From Russula earlei (taxonomy: Eukaryota; Basidiomycota; Agaricomycetes; Russulales; Russulaceae), in contig JAGFNK010000081.1 in NCBI GenBank assembly GCA_025769875.1, forward strand, positions 62,001 through 126,000: a DNA stretch of 64,000 bases, in the 5' to 3' direction. The position numbers and the translations under genes are program-made. Below are positions 1 through 12,100 of this stretch, piece after piece. The notes beneath the pieces are model-generated. The model made no database searches. It was given only the letters and a program-made list of their open reading frames with translations, and had not been told where the DNA came from. Positions within the stretch are counted from its first letter, which is position 1, and each line of letters begins with the position of its first letter.

Positions 1-932
1 GGCTGGCACGACTGAGGCTACTGTGGCGATGGACGAGGTGACGGACGAGACTGAGGGTGACGAGACGACTGAGGGCATGGGAGTGGATGAGACGAAGGTG
101 GGGGTGGCAGACGAGGCTGCAAGGGCTGAAGTGGCAGGCGGCGCTAAAACGTCGGTGGGCGAGGTTGAGATGGTGGTTGTGCATGGAGCTGAGACAGTGG
201 CCATAGCAGGCGACACTGAGGGCGCGGGAGCTGGTTGGGCTAAGACGGGGACAGTGGCGATAGGCGATGTCACAGCTGAGGCTATGGTGGCAGGGACAGA
301 CGAGGTGGCAACGATGGCGAATGCAGGCAATGCTGGGATGGCAAGGGCAGGTGGAGCTGAGGCGATGATGGCTGGCGAGTCGAGGATGGCGGCGGTGAAC
401 AAGGTGAGGGGAACGGCGGACGAGGTGGGAACTGCAGGGACGATGGGCAAGGCAGGCGAGGTGGAGGCGATGGTGCACAATGTAGGGATGGAGGCTGGAG
501 CGGGCATGGGCGCAGGGTATGTGTATGGTCAGAATGGAGAGGTAAGAGGGGCAATGAGTGGCTGGCCATCACTCCGATCACACTGAAAACAATGTTGCAC
601 ACCACAACACTTGAGTCAAAAACACTATGGGGCTGCCTCAAGACAGCCCAAGGGTACAACATGAGGGAAAAATAATAGATATAGACCATGATTTTGAGTT
701 GTAATTCATCTAATGCACATGTGGAGGTGGCTTGAGTCCAGCTCCACCAATTCTCACTCAAATCTCATGAAAACAATGGGGCTGCCTAGCCCTCATTCAG
801 GCGATTCAGGGACAATAAATTTCATATGAATTGAAGCTGTTTTGAGGGAGATATTCATCCCGCATGTTTGAGGGGGTTTCTGCGCCAATTTGGGTGGAAT
901 TCAAGCTCCGCCAAGTGCGCTGAAAACGGCAA
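1..932 (-). mobile_element. Long-TIR TA-duplicating element, copy 1 (cut by window start)
   Basis: The segment from about 520 to 932 is the reverse complement of the left TIR of the element at 1,268. The segment 1-520 is antisense to the Ala/Ser/Pro-rich coding part of that element. The copy ends at 932 and is followed by TA. The same flank without an insertion occurs at about 13,725 in the 3' LTR of the surrounding gypsy element, which fixes the junction at a TA. Compared with copy 2, the TIR joins directly to the low-complexity part of the frame, so the gag-like N-terminal segment is missing here. It is an internally deleted, non-autonomous copy in minus orientation. Its other end lies before the window. 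Confidence 0.8.
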
Positions 933-1267
933 TAATGCTTCCAGCACCAAGATCATTTACATAGAAGCAACCTTGCTTCTATAAGCCGTATTTTGCTTGT
1001 ATAGCACCAACCAGTACTACAGTAGCACAAACCTTATCCCTGTAGGGCCATATAAGGCCCCCAGTTGTAACAGTTGAGCTGTAAGCTCAACTTAGTTTGC
1101 CAATCCCAAACAGTTGACTCCTACCCCATCTGCAGAGCCCCTCTCATCTTGTTGCCATACTCCAGAAGGATCTAACACTCCTTCCCCTCCACGAGTATTG
1201 CTTGCTTGACTCAAGCATATCTGCATTGGTAGGATGCGTTCATAGACACGACCATTGATCTTATTTA
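933..1267 (+). repeat. Middle part of the 5' LTR of the Ty3/gypsy element
   Basis: This stretch matches 13,727-14,058 of the 3' LTR, including the TATA-like run ggccatataaggcccc and the segment with GGATCTAACACTCC. It is bounded on both sides by insertions of the TIR element. The first part of this LTR lies before the window and its last bases are at 4,373-4,395. Confidence 0.88.
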
Positions 1268-4200
1268 TTGCCATTTTCAGCACACTTGGTGGAGCTTGAA
1301 TTCCACCAAAATCGGCGCAGAAACCCCCTCAAACATGCGGGATGAATATCTCCCTCAACACAGCTTCAATTCATATGAAATTTATTGTCCCTGAATCGCC
1401 TGAATGAGGGCTAGGCAGCCCCATTGTTTTCATGAGATTTGAGTGAGAATTGGTGGAGCTGGACTCAAGCCACCTCCACATGTGTATTAGATGAATTACA
1501 ACTCAAAATCATGGTCTATATCTATTATTTTTCCCTCATGTTGTACCCATGGGCTGTCTTGAGGCAGCCCCATAGTGTTTTTGACTCAAGTGTTGTGGTG
1601 TGCAACATTGTTCTCAGTGTGATCGGAGTGACGGCCAGCCACTCATTGCCCCTCTCACCTCTCCATTCTGACCATCCTTTGCCCTCATTCCCACCACACC
1701 TGCTGTCTCAGCCGCATCAGTCACACCGCTCCCTTCCAACTCGCATTTGGCCCTCCACACCCACAGTCGCAGCCGTGCCAGTCACACTGCCTGCATCGAC
1801 CTGCCATCTGTCTTCACCACATGCCGCACTCCTTCACCATGCCAACTCAGTTAGAATACCTCAAGCTTAAGTGGGATCTGGAGGACCTTATTGCCTCCTC
1901 ATCAAGACTCTGCATGTGTGACTGGGAAGACATAGACGAATACTACCGGAGTTTCAGGGCAATCTGCGGTCCCCTTGTCCATGTGTGCCACCTGTGCTAA
2001 GAAGATTGCAACAAGTCATTCTGGCTCGGACTCCACCTGGACGACCGCTGGATGGTCTCCCAACGTCTCGGCCCCTGGCTCCCGAACAAACAGCAGAGGC
2101 ACTTTGTCGATTTCCGAGAAGTATTCAACACACTAGTCAAGATATTCTCTCAGCGTCCCTGTGACATTCAGCGGGAACGCCAACTCTGCTCTGCAGACAA
2201 AGATGAAGATGACTACACATACCCTGCGCCCATGCCCACTCCAGCCTCCGTCCCTACATTGTGCACCATCGCCTCCGCCTCACCTGCCTTGCCCATCGTC
2301 CCTGTGGCTCCCACCTCGTCCGCCATTCCCATCACCTTGTTCACTGCCGCCATCCTCGACTCGCCAGCCATCATTGCCTCAGCTCCACCTGCCCTTGCCA
2401 TCCCAGCATTGCCTGCATTCGCCATCATTGCCACCTCGTCTGTCCCTGCCACCGTAGCCTCAGCTGTGACATCGCCTATCGCCACTGTCCCCGTCTTTGC
2501 CCAACCAGCTCCCGCGCCCTCAGTGTCGCCTGCTATGGCCACTGTCTCAGCTCCATGCACAACCACCATCTCAACCTCACCCACAGACGTTTTAGTGCCG
2601 CCCGCCACTTCAGCCCTTGCAGCCTCGTCTGCCACCCCCGCCTTCGTCTCATCCGCTCCCGCGCCCTCAGTCATCTCGTCACCCTCAGTCTCGTCCATCG
2701 CCTCGTCCATCGCCACAGTAACCTCAGTCGTGCCAGCCACCGACTTCGCATCAGTCTCCATCTTAGCCTCGCCCATACTTGTCAGTTCAGCCCAGTCCGT
2801 CATAGCACCAGCATCGCCAGCTGCCGCCATCTCCACCCTGCCCTCAGCTTCAGCCTTCTCAGTCTCAGCCGCCACCACCGTGCCCCTAGTTTTGCCAGCT
2901 GTCTCCATCGCCCCAGCTTCAGATCAGTCAACCGCCGCCACCGCGCTCTTAGCCTTGCCAGCCGCGTTAGTCTCATCAGCTGCCACCGTAGCCTCAGCCT
3001 CAGCCACCGACATCTTAGTGCCACACGCCACCACCTCCACCACCGTCTCACAAGCCACTGCCGCCACGCCCTTGTCAGCCACAGCTGCCATCGCCCCTGC
3101 GTCCCCCTCAGTCATCGCCTCCACCCCGTCCGCCTCCACCATCGCACCAGCTCAGTCCGCCGCCACCTTCTCAGTCTCAGCCTCAGTCTTCTCAGTCTCA
3201 GCCTCAGTCTTCTCAGTCTCAGCCGCCGCTTTAGTAGTTTTGTGCGACACCAGCACCGCCGCACCGCCACAACCCCTTGCCACCAGCACCACCCCAGAGG
3301 ACCAAGAAGGCCTTGGCCACGAACTTAGCCATGACATGCCACAACAGGAGCAGAAGCCGCCGCAGGAGAAGCAGTTGCCAACGCCAACAGCACACCGCAT
3401 GCCGCCTCCCACATTGCCTCCCCATCCATTCGCGTGCTCTTGCCCATGTCTGCTGCCGACACCTGCAGTGGAGACGACCCCGCCACCACCGCCGCAAGAC
3501 AATAGATCCCACCCCCGTGCTAGCTGCCCCACGCATCCTCTTTCTTGAGTCCTCACCACCTACGCCTCTATCTACAAACTCATGCTCACCGCCTACACCT
3601 TTGCTCCTCGTCCACACCTGCTACCACCACCTGCAATGGAGACGACCACGCTGCCACCGCCACAAGACAACACCACTGCCACACAATCTTTGTGTCCACG
3701 TCTGCGCTCAGCATTCCAGCTGGGACTGCTCCCCTCCCCTCTCTCCTCTCCTATTACCTTGGACCAGTCAGCCTAAGATCTCACTCACGCGTCCCCAGAC
3801 TTGCTACACCGTCTCAACCAGTCTTGATTCACTTTCATGCCTTTCATCTCTAGTATCTCTCTCCTGTATATAAAAACACCCTAGCTACTCTGTAGTAGAA
3901 AGAGTTCAGAATAGGACCCCTCTTTGCAACCCTCTCTGTCTGTGAAAAACAAGAAGGATGGTCAGAATCGAGAATTGAGAAGCAAGAGGGGTGATGAGTG
4001 GCTGGCCGTGACTCCAATTGCACTGGAAACAATGTTGCACACCACAACACTTGAATCAAAAACACTATGGGGCTGCCTCAAGACAGCCCATGGGTACAAC
4101 ATGAGGGAAAAATAATAGATATAGACCATGATTTTGAGTTGTAATTCATCTAATACACATGTGGAGGTGGCTTGAGTCCAGCTCCACCAATTCTCACTCA

Positions 4201-4372
4201 AATCTCATGAAAACAATGGGGCTGCCTAGCCCTCATTCAGGTGATTCAGGGACAATAAATGTCATATGAATTGAAGCTGTTTTGAAGGAGATATTCATCC
4301 TGCATGTTTGAGGGGGTTTCTGCGCTGATTTGGGTGGAATTCAAGCTCCACCAAGTGCGCTGAAAACAGCAA
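1268..4372 (+). mobile_element. Long-TIR TA-duplicating element, copy 2 (3.1 kb)
   Basis: The TIRs are about 410 bp (1,268-1,680 and roughly 3,950-4,372) and begin TTGCCATTTTCAGC or TTGCTGTTTTCAGC. TA is duplicated at 1,266-1,267 and 4,373-4,374. The uninterrupted target is visible in the gypsy 3' LTR (about 14,055) and in the minus-strand LTR fragment at 32,170, so insertion at a single TA is directly supported. The interior holds one gag-like, Ala/Ser/Pro-rich reading frame and no transposase that I recognise. The TA duplication fits Tc1/mariner-like biology, but TIR length and cargo do not fit a standard member, so I leave the superfamily open. Confidence 0.85.
1821..3548 (+). pseudogene. 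Gag-like Ala/Ser/Pro-rich protein carried by TIR element
   Basis: The frame opens at 1,821 and is interrupted by one TAA at 1,998-2,000. It is then open to 3,548; the ATG at 2,052 gives a 498-residue product. The N-terminal 110 residues look like the Gag capsid-type segment of fungal LTR elements: a tract with CGPLVHVCHLC, then SFWLGLHLDD, then a helical segment ending FNTLVKIFSQRP. After an acidic hinge (DEDDYTYPAP) the protein becomes about 300 residues of Ala/Ser/Thr/Val/Pro low complexity, with a heptad-like FSVSAS run near 3,170-3,230, and then a Pro/Gln-rich tail. A homologous frame sits in the TIR element at 37,495. Function is unknown. The Gag resemblance is from memory of family patterns and is moderate. 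Confidence 0.55.
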
Positions 4373-4395
4373 TAAGGCACTTTGGAGCCTTAACA
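4373..4395 (+). repeat. 3' end of the gypsy 5' LTR
   Basis: The bases after the TA duplicate match the last bases of the 3' LTR (ending TTGGAGCCTTAACA) and stop at 4,395, where the internal region begins. This gives the LTR/internal boundary of the gypsy element. Confidence 0.85.
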
Positions 4396-4737
4396 TAAGT
4401 TGAGCTTCTATCACAGACATCACTGTGAAAGTGAACCAGAATAGGCAGGAAGCCTTAGGACTAGGATCTAGTCATCATACAGTCAGCAACCTACGCTGAA
4501 GTAGTCAAGGGGGAGAATCTATACAGACCTCTCCACGACAAGAAGAAGGTGTACTATGTGACTCTCGACGAGCAGCACAGTTGGACACATGCATACTTCT
4601 GTAAAGACCCCTACTGTCATTGGCATAGACAGTGGTAAGCAGGCACACAAGTCCCAACTCCCTAGGAAAGGCAGTGGCAAGCGGACAAACTGGAGATCGA
4701 AGGTGAACACAACATACGCGTAAAGTTCAACCAGAAA

Positions 4738-6215
4738 TTGAAGCAAGGAACCAAATTTGGTTGGTTCAAAGCTAGAGAGAGGGATGATCTACCCTCAGGA
4801 ATAAAAGGGACTGCCATCTGGAATCAGGCAGACCAGGAAGGACCTAACAGATACGAGGTCCGATACAAAGGAAGCTACCTTCCTTGCAAATACATCAACA
4901 ATCAGTGGAACTTTGTTGATTACCACAAAGGACGTCCCTATGTAGGAGAGGACAAAGACATTGATGAATATAAGGTCCTAGGTCTAGGAATCAAGACAGA
5001 TCCTTATACTACTCATTGGGAACCCAGAAGCCCAGTAGTAGATGACCCAGCTCCATTGATACAAAAGTCATCAAGTGGAGAAACAGAGAAGTCGGACCTT
5101 CCGACTACAGATCAGAAAGCAGAAGCACCAGAAGTATTGGAGCTAGCTGAAAGACTAGAGCAGACAGTACACGTCTTGCCCATTGAACCAACAATTGTTG
5201 AAGAACCAGAAGAATCAGTTGAAATGGCTACCATTGCAGCGATGCAGACAGCCACCATTGCCACCCAGACCGCAGGTGGAAGAACAGGGCCCACCATTGT
5301 AATAAACCCTGGAGGCGGTCCACCTGGTGCAGGAGGACCACCTGGAGGTGGGGGAGTCCCCTTTGGACCCGCAGGTCCACCAGTACCAGGAGGAGGCCCA
5401 CCTGGAGGAGGCCCTCTGGGAGGGGGACCACCTGCAGCACCTCCTGTAGGACCAGGGGCAAACCTGGCACCTCAGCCGGCACCAGGTCCCCATGGAGGCA
5501 ATGGATCTCTGAAAGGAGACAGGAAGAAGATTACTTCGTCCAGCATTTCAATCTATGGAATCTGCTTAACAGTGACAACCCAACTATGACTATTCCAATG
5601 AAGCGAGTAGCCCTAGCTCTCACCTACATCAAAGGAGAGAAGGTGCATGAATGGGTGGTCAACCAAACAAACCTGGTAGAAGCAAAAAGAAATGGGGACC
5701 CGCCGTCTCCCTATGCACCAGTGCAGCTAGATCCAACTGACATGCTCTTTTGGACCGAATTTGTGGATGACTTCTTCAGAGAATTCAAAGACACCACAGA
5801 GCCTGAAGACGCTTTCATGGAGCTACAACAATTGTCCATGTCTAAAGCAGCATCACTGGATGATTATACCAGCAAATTCCTTGTTCTGCTCAGTAAAGCA
5901 GGATGGGACCAGAATTCACCAGGAGCAGTCGAAGCCTATAAGGCTGGACTAATCACCTGGCTGGTGCGACGAATCTACAATCGACCAGTCAGAGACATAC
6001 CTGCCATCAATGATCTGCAAGCATGGATCAATGCTGCTAGGGAAGAACAGGCCAGAGACCAGCTCATGAAAGCCAATATTGGATCTGGAGGTGGATTGTT
6101 GACCACCAGGGAAAATCGCATGAAATCCCTACAGGCTGGGAAAAGGCAAAACCAAAGAGACCCAAATGCTATGGAAGTGGACTCAGTATCCACTGATGCA
6201 GCAAGGACCAAGTGA
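4738..6215 (+). pseudogene. gag: gypsy gag (frameshifted)
   Basis: This is the retrotransposon structural protein. The first part (4,738-about 5,520) has a basic/aromatic N-terminal domain (SYLPCKYINNQWNFVDYHKG), an acidic linker and a striking Gly/Pro-rich run (5,280-5,500). The frame then shifts by one base near 5,520: the capsid-like helices, with HFNLWNLLNSDNP, read in the frame of the segment that begins at 5,586. That segment continues to a TGA at 6,213. Downstream in the same frame is a degenerate CCHC knuckle (GKCFIFKKAGHISRNCPDK, about 6,262-6,318) whose second Cys is Phe. Another TGA follows at 6,429. The N-terminal start is uncertain. Confidence 0.7.
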
Positions 6216-6583
6216 CGTCCTGCTCTGACAGAGGAAAAGAAGAAACTGCTAGCAGAAGGGAAATGCTTCATCTTCAAGAAAGCAGGACATATCAGCCGGA
6301 ACTGTCCTGACAAGGACAGAGTCAAAAAGAAATCAAGTAACCCAAGGGACAAAGGAAAAGCTCGAGCTCTGGAAACAGAAAAGGATGACGATTCAGGGGA
6401 CAGTGGAAATGAAAGCACTGTCTCTGGGTGATCCACATCTCCTCCTCCTACCTATAACAAGAGCTCCTCCTCTGCGTCCATAAAGAAGATGTCCACCAAA
6501 CAGAAGGAGGACTTATTGGAAGAACTGATGGAACAGGGTTTTTAGGAACACCTAAGTCGACGGCCTGGCTTAGGAAGAATAGT

Positions 6584-9500
6584 GTGTTGCAAGTGTACAT
6601 TAGAAGATTGAATGCTATGAATATTCCATTCACTTTCATCACTGCACACACAACAGCCAAGGAATCTGCTCTACTGGACAGCGGAGCAACAGAGAACTTC
6701 ATTGATCACTCAGCTTGGAAAAGACTGAAGATTGGGAAACAAGAACTACATGAACCAATGGTAGTACAAAACATTGATGGAACCCAGAATAAGCAAGGGG
6801 AACTCACCCATTACTGCTGGCTTCATGTCCGATATAAGGAGAAGGAGAGCTTGCAAAAGTTCTATCTCACAGATTTAGGAATGCATTGGGTCATCATGGG
6901 ATATCCCTTTCTATATGAATTCGACCCCACCATCAACTGGAAAAAAGGACAGCTGATGGAAGGAGCGGTACAGATTGAGACTGCTTGGTACAAGTACCTG
7001 GATCTCTATGTCGCAAATATCCAAAAGCGAGCAAGAGATGAAAACCGACAATTGAAGAAAGGGGAAGCCATTTACCTACAAAAGACGACTATTGCTCAGA
7101 AGTGGGCCCAACAGTCAATTGAACCACAGGAAGGAGAGGACCCCCTTGTCAATGTTCCAAAGCGATTCCACCACTTTGCAGATGTCTTCTCAGAAGAGAA
7201 GTCCCAGAGGTTTCCACCACCAAGGGAACCGGATATGCCGATAGAGCTGTTGCCTGATGCACCAAAGGAGCTAAACTGCAAAGTGTACCCCCTAACATGA
7301 GATGAACAAGAATACCTCAAGAAATTCCTAGCTGATGAAGTAGAAAAGCGATACATCACTCCAGGTCCATCCAGCTACACATCTCCAGTGTTCTTCATTG
7401 GCAAGAAGGACAGCAAGGAGAAGAGGATCATTGTAGACTATCAACGACTAAATCAGTGGACCAGACGAGACAATGAACCTTTACCACATCTGGAACAAGA
7501 GGTGGAAAGACTTCGAGGGAAAAAGGTGTTCTCCAAGTTCGATATATGATGGGGATACAATAATGTATGACTGGCAGAAGGGGATCACTGGAAGGCAGCC
7601 TTCAAGATGCCATATGGAACCTACCTGCCCAATGTCATGTATTTTGGGCTCAAGAACGCGCCAGCCTTCTTTACTAGGCTGATGAGAAGAGACTTTGGTG
7701 ACTGGCTGGACTGATGGGCAGAATACACTGTCAACTATCTGGATGACTTTGTAATTGCCATGGGGGACAGTCCTGAACAACTAGAAATCCATGAGCAATG
7801 TGTTAGCAAACTACTCATGCTGATGCAGAAGAAGTCATACTTCCTGAAACCCAAGAAGTGCCAGTTCATGGTGCAAAAACTAACCATGCTGGGATGAGAC
7901 ATAGACAAAGGGAAGATGAAGATTGAGGCCTCCAAGGTCCAAGGAATCACAGACTGGCCTAGGGAAATCAAGGATGTACATGAAGTACGCAAAGTCATGG
8001 GAGTCCTCAGTTACAATAGGGCTTTCATTCGAGGGTTCAGCCAGATTGCTTGACCCATTATTGCCTTGACAAAGAAAGGGGTGCCATTTGAATGGACCCA
8101 AAAATGCAAAGATGCTCTGGAACAACTTATCCAGATAGTATCTTCCAACCCCGTCCTGCTCCATCCTGATGAGGAGCGACCCTTTGAACTGGAAGTAGAC
8201 GCATCCAATTATGCTATTGGAGCAGTACTATTCCAGAAGGACAAACAAGGAAAGAGGAGGCCAATAGGTTACTTCTCTGCAGCCTTGAAACAAGCAGAAA
8301 AGAACTACGACATATGGGACAAAGAGTTCTTAGCCATGGTGCGAGCCTTGAAGCACTGGAGACACCTGCTCATGGGAGCAAAGCATAAGGTGGTGGTCTA
8401 TACAGACCATGTGAACCTGTTGCATTACCGACACCCTCAGCGAATAAACGGTCGAGTAGCAAGATACATTACCTTCTTGGCGGACTTTGACTTAGAACTG
8501 AAACACCAGGCAGGGGCAAAGAATAAAGCAGATGCCCTGTCTAGGAGACCTGATCTTGACAATGGACAAGGGGATAAAGAAGAAGTGGTCGCACTACCTG
8601 ACCACCTTTTTATTCAAGTAATGCATACTACTGCATTGGAAGAACGGATAAAGAACCAACAAGGGGAAGAAAGACACCGATTAAAGTTACTTGATTGGGT
8701 ACAGAGACACCGACTGGAGAAGCGACATAGCTTGTGGTGGAAGAATGAAGCCTTGGTGGTTACAGGTGACCAAGGGACCCACAGGACGTTACTAGAACAG
8801 TATCATGACAGTCCCACAGCAGGACACCCAGGGAAAGCTAAAACATTACTGGGGATGATGCGATACTACTGGTGGCCCACCATGAGACGCTTTGTCGACC
8901 AATATGTGGAAGGATGTGCAATTTGCCAAAGTAACAAGTCAAACACTCATCCAAGTCGACCTCCCCTGTATCCCATACCACCTGTTATGATCTACCCCTC
9001 TTTCGGTTCATCCATTATTCTCTTGTTATTGTTCCTCCTTACCACCCTCTCTCCCTTGGTTACCACCTCGTCCCTTGATGTTGATGGTCCCTTACTGTTT
9101 CACCTATTGTGTTTTACTTATTGTGTTTCACTCATTGTGTTTCACCTATTGTTGAGTTATCTTTGCTATTGGTTCACCTTTATCTATTGTTCTGCTTATA
9201 GTACTGTACAGCCTCACTACATACAGTATTTAAGCGCCTGTAGAAGCTGGGGAATGCCCCAAGCTTAGCTTTGTCCCATTTCCTGTCGCATCCCTTGCCT
9301 TGTACACTCTCTCAATCACAACTTGTTTGTGCTGGCCTACACCTTGCTTGACCTGAACACACCTCAAGGAACCCTTGTGTTCCTCTTCCTCCTCTGCCTC
9401 TCTCTCATCGTCTTCCTCTTCTGTGAAACCAGGAGATCGACTCTGTCTACGGACTGAGTCATTGTCTGACTCAGCCTTGAGACGCTAAACCATTGAACTG

Positions 9501-11291
9501 GTCTCCTTGAGCCGGCCCCACTGAACCCTTGAATCAAGTCACAGGGACTTGGCCCCACTGAACCTTGAGCTAATGCTCTTACGTCCGCGACGCCGTTACA
9601 CCACCAGAAGAAGGGGCTACTCCCTTCTCGACTGTCAGCATGGACTTTGTGGTCAAATTGCCGAAGTCAAAAGGATATGACAGTATATTGACTGTCACCG
9701 ACCACGATTGTACTAAAGGCGTCATCTTGCTTCCTTGCAAGGAAGAGATGGATGCAGAAGAGCTAGCACAGCTCTACAAGGACAGAATATTCCCCTTTGT
9801 GGGAGTACCAAGCAAGATCATATCCAATTGAGACAAACTAATAAGTTCCAAGTTTATTAGGGAACTTTGCAACCAGCTGCATATCAAACAGAATATCAGC
9901 ACTGCCTACCATCCCCAGACAGATGGACAATCAGAAAGAATGAATCAGACAATGGAAACATCACTCAGGATCTTTTGCAACCACCAACAAGATGATTGGG
10001 TGGACCGGCTGCCTTTGGTGCAATACACGATAAATATAACATTTCAGAGACAACCAAGCAGTCCCCTTTCTTCTTATGGATGGGCTTTACACCCAAGGCA
10101 CACCAGCCAAATCAGGGAAGCAAGATACCAAGAATAGACAATTGGAAAGTCTGAATCCAGGAAGCGAGATCACAGGCACAAGAAGCAATGAAGATCGCTT
10201 CCCTAATGTGGAAGTGAAGAAGTAGTTTCCAACCTTATCAGAAAGGAGAAATGGTATGGCTCAACAGCACCAACCTAAAAATGACACATCCTACAGTGAA
10301 ACTATGCCCAAAACAATATGGGCCCTTTGAAATCATGGAGGTGATCAGTCCGGTGACATACAGATTGGATCTCCCTAGCCGCTGGAGGATCCATAACATG
10401 TTTCATGCATCCTTATTGACACCCTACAAGGAGACAGAGGAGCATGGGGCCAACTACACCAATCCAGAAGCAGAATTGGTGGAAGGAGAAGAGGAATATG
10501 AAGTAGCGATGATTTTAGGTTCAAGACAAACTGGAAGGAGGAAACAACTGGAGTATCAAGTCCAGTGGGAAGGATACTCCAAAGCCCATAACTCTTGGGA
10601 GCCAGTAGAGAACATCAAAGCGCCTAGACTAATAGAGGAATATCACAGAAAGAACCCTGCTTCCATATGGGTCATAAAAGTCCAGCGAAAGATGCCCTCA
10701 ACTTCCTCATCCCCATATCATCGCTTACAAATGTCCCAAACTCCCACTAATGAAATCGTTCCCCAATCCGACCTCTCTGGTGCAGAGGGGCCACTTGAAA
10801 TCACCACTCCTGATGCTTCCCTCCTCGCCTTCTTCCAAGGAATGGATGAACATAGCACTGGAGAAGGAGAGGCAGACATGCATCCTCTCGAATTTGGACC
10901 CCCTGCTGACCAAGTCGATATTCAGCCTGGGGATTGGAATGTGACATCCCCTACCAGCACTCTTGACCAGGTTGCCCACCCTGGAGAGCCTTGGGTATAA
11001 TGGGACGCTGACAGACACCACACAGGGATTGACATCCCTGATGGTATGACTTGGGGCAACAAACTGGCCAGGTATGTGGCCTATGACATTGCCTTGGGAG
11101 AGCCAAGAGTGGGGGGGAAGAATGGAGAAGGCCATGCAGACTATGGCAAGATCCTCCAGGCCACCCCTTGTTACAACCTCTATAACTATGGCCAAGACAA
11201 ACATGATTTAGACTGCTTCAACACAGAGAGGCAGTTTGAAGGGCGCTGGAGACAGACCCTCTACCTGCTAGGTGTCAAGACTCACTGTTGA
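6584..11291 (+). pseudogene. pol: gypsy pol: protease-RT-RNase H-integrase-chromodomain
   Basis: The protease motif is LLDSGATENFID (about 6,670). The RT runs from about 7,300 to 8,060 and retains YLDD (about 7,737). RNase H has LEVDASNYAIGAVL (about 8,190) and YTDH (about 8,400). The integrase HHCC zinc domain is at about 8,800-8,930 (CAICQSNK). The integrase core resumes after the solo LTR with MDFVVKLPKSKGYDS, an Asp after the stop at 9,829 and QSERMNQ. A chromodomain (LEYQVQWEGYSKAHNSWEP) lies at about 10,480-10,660. TGA codons interrupt one otherwise continuous frame at 7,298, 7,547, 7,568, 7,712, 7,895 and 8,051, plus 9,829 in the core, and a TAA at 10,998. A frame change between 10,137 and 10,251 further disrupts it. 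Confidence 0.88.
8983..9600 (+). mobile_element. Solo LTR (family B) inside gypsy integrase
   Basis: The 618 bp unit begins TGTTATGATCTACCCC and ends CGCCGTTACA. It is flanked on both sides by the 5 bp duplicate CCACC (8,978-8,982 and 9,601-9,605). Removing it and one duplicate rejoins the integrase frame across a Pro-rich linker. A TATA-like stretch and the conserved GGGGAATGCCCCAAGCTTAG block (about 9,250) are shared with the minus-strand LTR at 30,323-30,913. Confidence 0.93.
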
Positions 11292-12100
11292 ACTATCCAG
11301 TTCAAGAGTGAGGGGTAAGCTCAGAGACAAGTTGATAGACATCCAAGATGGCATGGGCGAGGAGTAGAGTCCAGAGTAGTAACAAATACCAGAGAGGTAC
11401 TGTTACTGTGAGAGTTGAACAGTCACGCAGAGAGGAGGCCAGGATAGTCACAAGGGGACAGTCCTTAAAGGAGTATCCCAGGAATAGAGAGTGCCATAAA
11501 CAAATGGACAGTCTGAGGACTGTCCGCTACTTTATTGAGTGCTTATATACTACAAGAGAACTACCAAATAGAGAACAAGTCATAACCTTGTTATCAAGCA
11601 CAATAGAGTGCTGAGTAAGAAGTCAGAGTGTGCTTACTGAGCATGCTCAGTCATGCTCAGTAAGAAGTCAGAGTGTGCTTACTGAGCATGCTCAGTCATG
11701 CTCAGTAAGCTGCTGAGTAAGAAGGCTTTTTCTGATGAGTAAGAGCTCTCATTGTCCACATGTTTTGCTGTTCTAGTGCACGTGTGAGCACCTGATTCAT
11801 TTTCTGTTTGTTAGTTTAGGGCCGGTCATTTGAGGACTTGTAGTTTGGTTAGGGAATAGTGTTATCTTATAAGGCCCTTATATAGCTCTATTAGGGTCCT
11901 TAGAGTCAACCCTAATACTCCTATTAAGGTCATTAGTATTGCCTTATAGTTCATTCTATAGTTATTAGAGTTGGTCTAATAATGCGTTGTAGAGTCTTTG
12001 ATACTAGGTTAGTACCCATTGTAGAGCACCTAGAGTCGTCCTAAAGGGTCCCTAGAAGGGCCCTAATACTGTCCTTTATTGTTAGAAGGGTTGCCAATAA
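11292..12100 (+). other. Non-coding spacer of gypsy element between pol and the CCHC gene
   Basis: No open frame of note. It contains two exact 45 bp tandem units (11,614-11,658 and 11,659-11,703) with the palindrome GCATGC, and an AT-rich stretch with TTATATAG near 11,877 that could be a TATA box for the next gene. The last part is a run of short, related AGTCCTAATA-type words. Confidence 0.5.
11614..11703 (+). repeat. 45 bp tandem repeat, two copies
   Basis: Both copies start AGTAAGAAGTCAGAGTGTGC and contain TTACTGAGCATGCTCAGT, an imperfect palindrome. A partial third copy follows. Confidence 0.9.

Noticed and set aside
23..586. Plus-strand frame of 187 residues (Ala/Gly/Glu-rich)
   Set aside because: It is antisense to the Ala/Ser/Pro-rich cargo frame of the TIR element. 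The same antisense opening appears at 2,213-2,908, caused by composition.
1439..1870. Frame of 143 residues opening MSENWWSWTQATST, also at 282-761 and 3,962-4,201
   Set aside because: It lies entirely within the TIRs and runs into unrelated sequence in each copy, so it is terminal repeat sequence and not a gene.
2213..3559. Several overlapping frames in both strands within the low-complexity cargo
   Set aside because: GCC/TCA codon repetition leaves all phases open. Only the frame continuous with the gag-like N-terminus is supported.
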